A model generated the notes under the pieces. The model did no database searches and was not told the DNA's origin. It saw only the letters and a list, made by a program, of their open reading frames with translations. This document shows positions 62,820 to 64,000 of a DNA stretch of 64,000 bases, in pieces. Source of the stretch: Stercorarius parasiticus (lineage: Eukaryota; Chordata; Aves; Charadriiformes; Stercorariidae); assembly GCA_013396915.1 (NCBI GenBank), contig VWZL01002227.1, positions 437,503 through 501,502 on the forward strand, in the 5' to 3' direction. The position numbers and the translations under genes are program-made. Position 1 is the stretch's first letter. Every line of letters starts with the position of its first letter.

Positions 62820-64000
62820 AGGTGGAGTCGAGCAGCATTAAGAATAACCTGAAACAAGTGTAAAGCCCATTCTCCTGAGTCAGCTTCATCCTCAAGATGG
62901 TAGAATTATTGGGGCAAGTGTAAATATTGAACATTGAGAGATTTCACTTATAATTGTGCACAAATGGTGGTGAGGATGAGGGGGAAACAAGCTTTTGTAC
63001 TGCTCCCAGCTTTCCTTTAATTCACACACAAAGGCACACACACAGAACCATACCCTGCTGTTAACAGGAAATTCTATGAGCCTACAAATATATCACCCTA
63101 GTGATGGGCAATTGTAGCAGAAACTGGAAGCTTTTGGTAGGTCTCCCAAGAGCATTTTCCATTTGGGGTTTCTCTAACTGACCACTGGAGGATTTTTGAC
63201 ATGGAGGAATCTAGATCACTCATGCTTTTTAATAGATCAGCTGTGTAAGGGTTCAAGTACTATTTGGCACCTGAGAAATAATTTAAAGACTATTGAAGTC
63301 GTTGGGAGCCCTTCCATTTATTTCAGCAATCTATGGCTACTTTTCTTAATTTTCTCATTCAGATATATTGTGTCCTTCTCTTCTGAATTTTTAATCAGCC
63401 TGGAGTCTGCAGCCAGATTAGAAACTTCACCTAGTGTTAGTGCAGTACCTCCTTGCTTTTCAAAACTAGCTCCATGCCCCTCTTCCTTTTAATTTTCCCT
63501 TCCCTCAAAACTGGGTATAAATGGAAATGGCAATGCTCAGAAAACAGGCATACCAAGGGGAATATTTTCTGAGGCAAGGGAATACCTTCATTTACGTTAA
63601 AAGCTTTCCACTTCTTATATGGCTTATTTTTCTGTTTGGAAAAGGGTTTTCAAATACTCTGAATTATAAAAAAGATTAAAAAATCACCACTGCCTTTTCT
63701 GAGTTATGCACATCTTTAAGGCACTTGAGTCATCTGTGATGGGGAACTGAGCTACTACTGCATAGCCCTTAAGGGTTTACCTTAAGTATAAGGGCTTGCT
63801 CCCCTCCCTTTCATACGGGACTGAGCACACAAAGAAGCTGGCGGCAGACAGGGATCTATGCTTGTGGGGGTAGGCAGAAAAAAAATAAAGTTCATGATCT
63901 AACGATGCCTGTAACACCTCTCTGCACTAGGATGCATGGCTATCACAGAGCAGCCGATCGGAAGTCCTAGTTACCTTTCTAGAGATGCAAGCAGGACAGA

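Larger units (their letters stand above)
58703..64000. other. gene-free sequence with pyrimidine tracts
   Basis: About 5.3 kb without a supportable gene. It contains T11 near 60311, a long pyrimidine tract at 61001-61064, a shorter one at 62793-62819 and a small CA-rich stretch near 63025-63047. Open frames (105 codons at 59265-59582, 102 at 60279-60587, 98 at 63196-63492) show no known domain. The segment 59740-60010 is somewhat GC-richer and unidentified. Confidence 0.5.

Noticed and set aside
1..64000. CRISPR array, operon, phage or bacterial mobile island
   Set aside because: No regularly spaced repeats, no ribosome-binding sites before long frames, very low coding density, and avian retroelements throughout.

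Overview
The window looks like non-coding nuclear DNA from a bird. It is AT-rich, with no gene, exon chain, rRNA, tRNA, operon or CRISPR array that I can support. The avian call rests on many short, mostly 5'-truncated CR1 retrotransposon copies with their typical 3' end (TTGGACT-type box, CCTTCCAACC box, short ATTCTATGATTCT tail), plus long terminal repeats (LTRs) of types I recognise from bird genomes. Family names come from memory of these repeats, not from a database search. The region could be a gene desert or part of a very large intron; the sequence does not decide between these.

Layout. 1-10.6 kb is mostly unique AT-rich sequence, with a diverged inverted repeat at 1303-1701 and a minus-strand CR1 tail at 1937-2056. 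10.6-33 kb carries isolated CR1 pieces at 10641-10780 (-), 20509-20884 (+) and 32881-33023 (-), plus simple repeats and small hairpins. 33-49 kb is the richest in repeats: a CR1 tail (41021-41150, +), an LTR (41750-42550, +), a CR1 with reverse transcriptase (RT) sequence (44130-44983, +), a second copy of the same LTR type in inverse orientation (46455-46890, -) and a CR1 tail (48098-48238, -). 49-64 kb holds a decayed RT-like stretch that resembles Penelope-like elements (55142-55363), a CR1 with dead RT (55740-56740, +) and a complete solo LTR with a near-perfect 5-bp target duplication (58144-58697, +).

No genes work together here. What can be read is a history of insertion and decay. Three minus-strand CR1 tails (1937, 32881, 48098) belong to one 3'-end type, and the plus-strand copies belong to others. 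Every retrotransposon coding fragment seen is broken by frameshift, stop codon, loss of a catalytic residue or internal deletion. I found no convincing new biological system. The items most worth a second look are the Penelope-like fossil, the single N at a CR1 deletion junction, a template-switch-like palindrome inside a CR1, and a few perfect hairpins in unique sequence.
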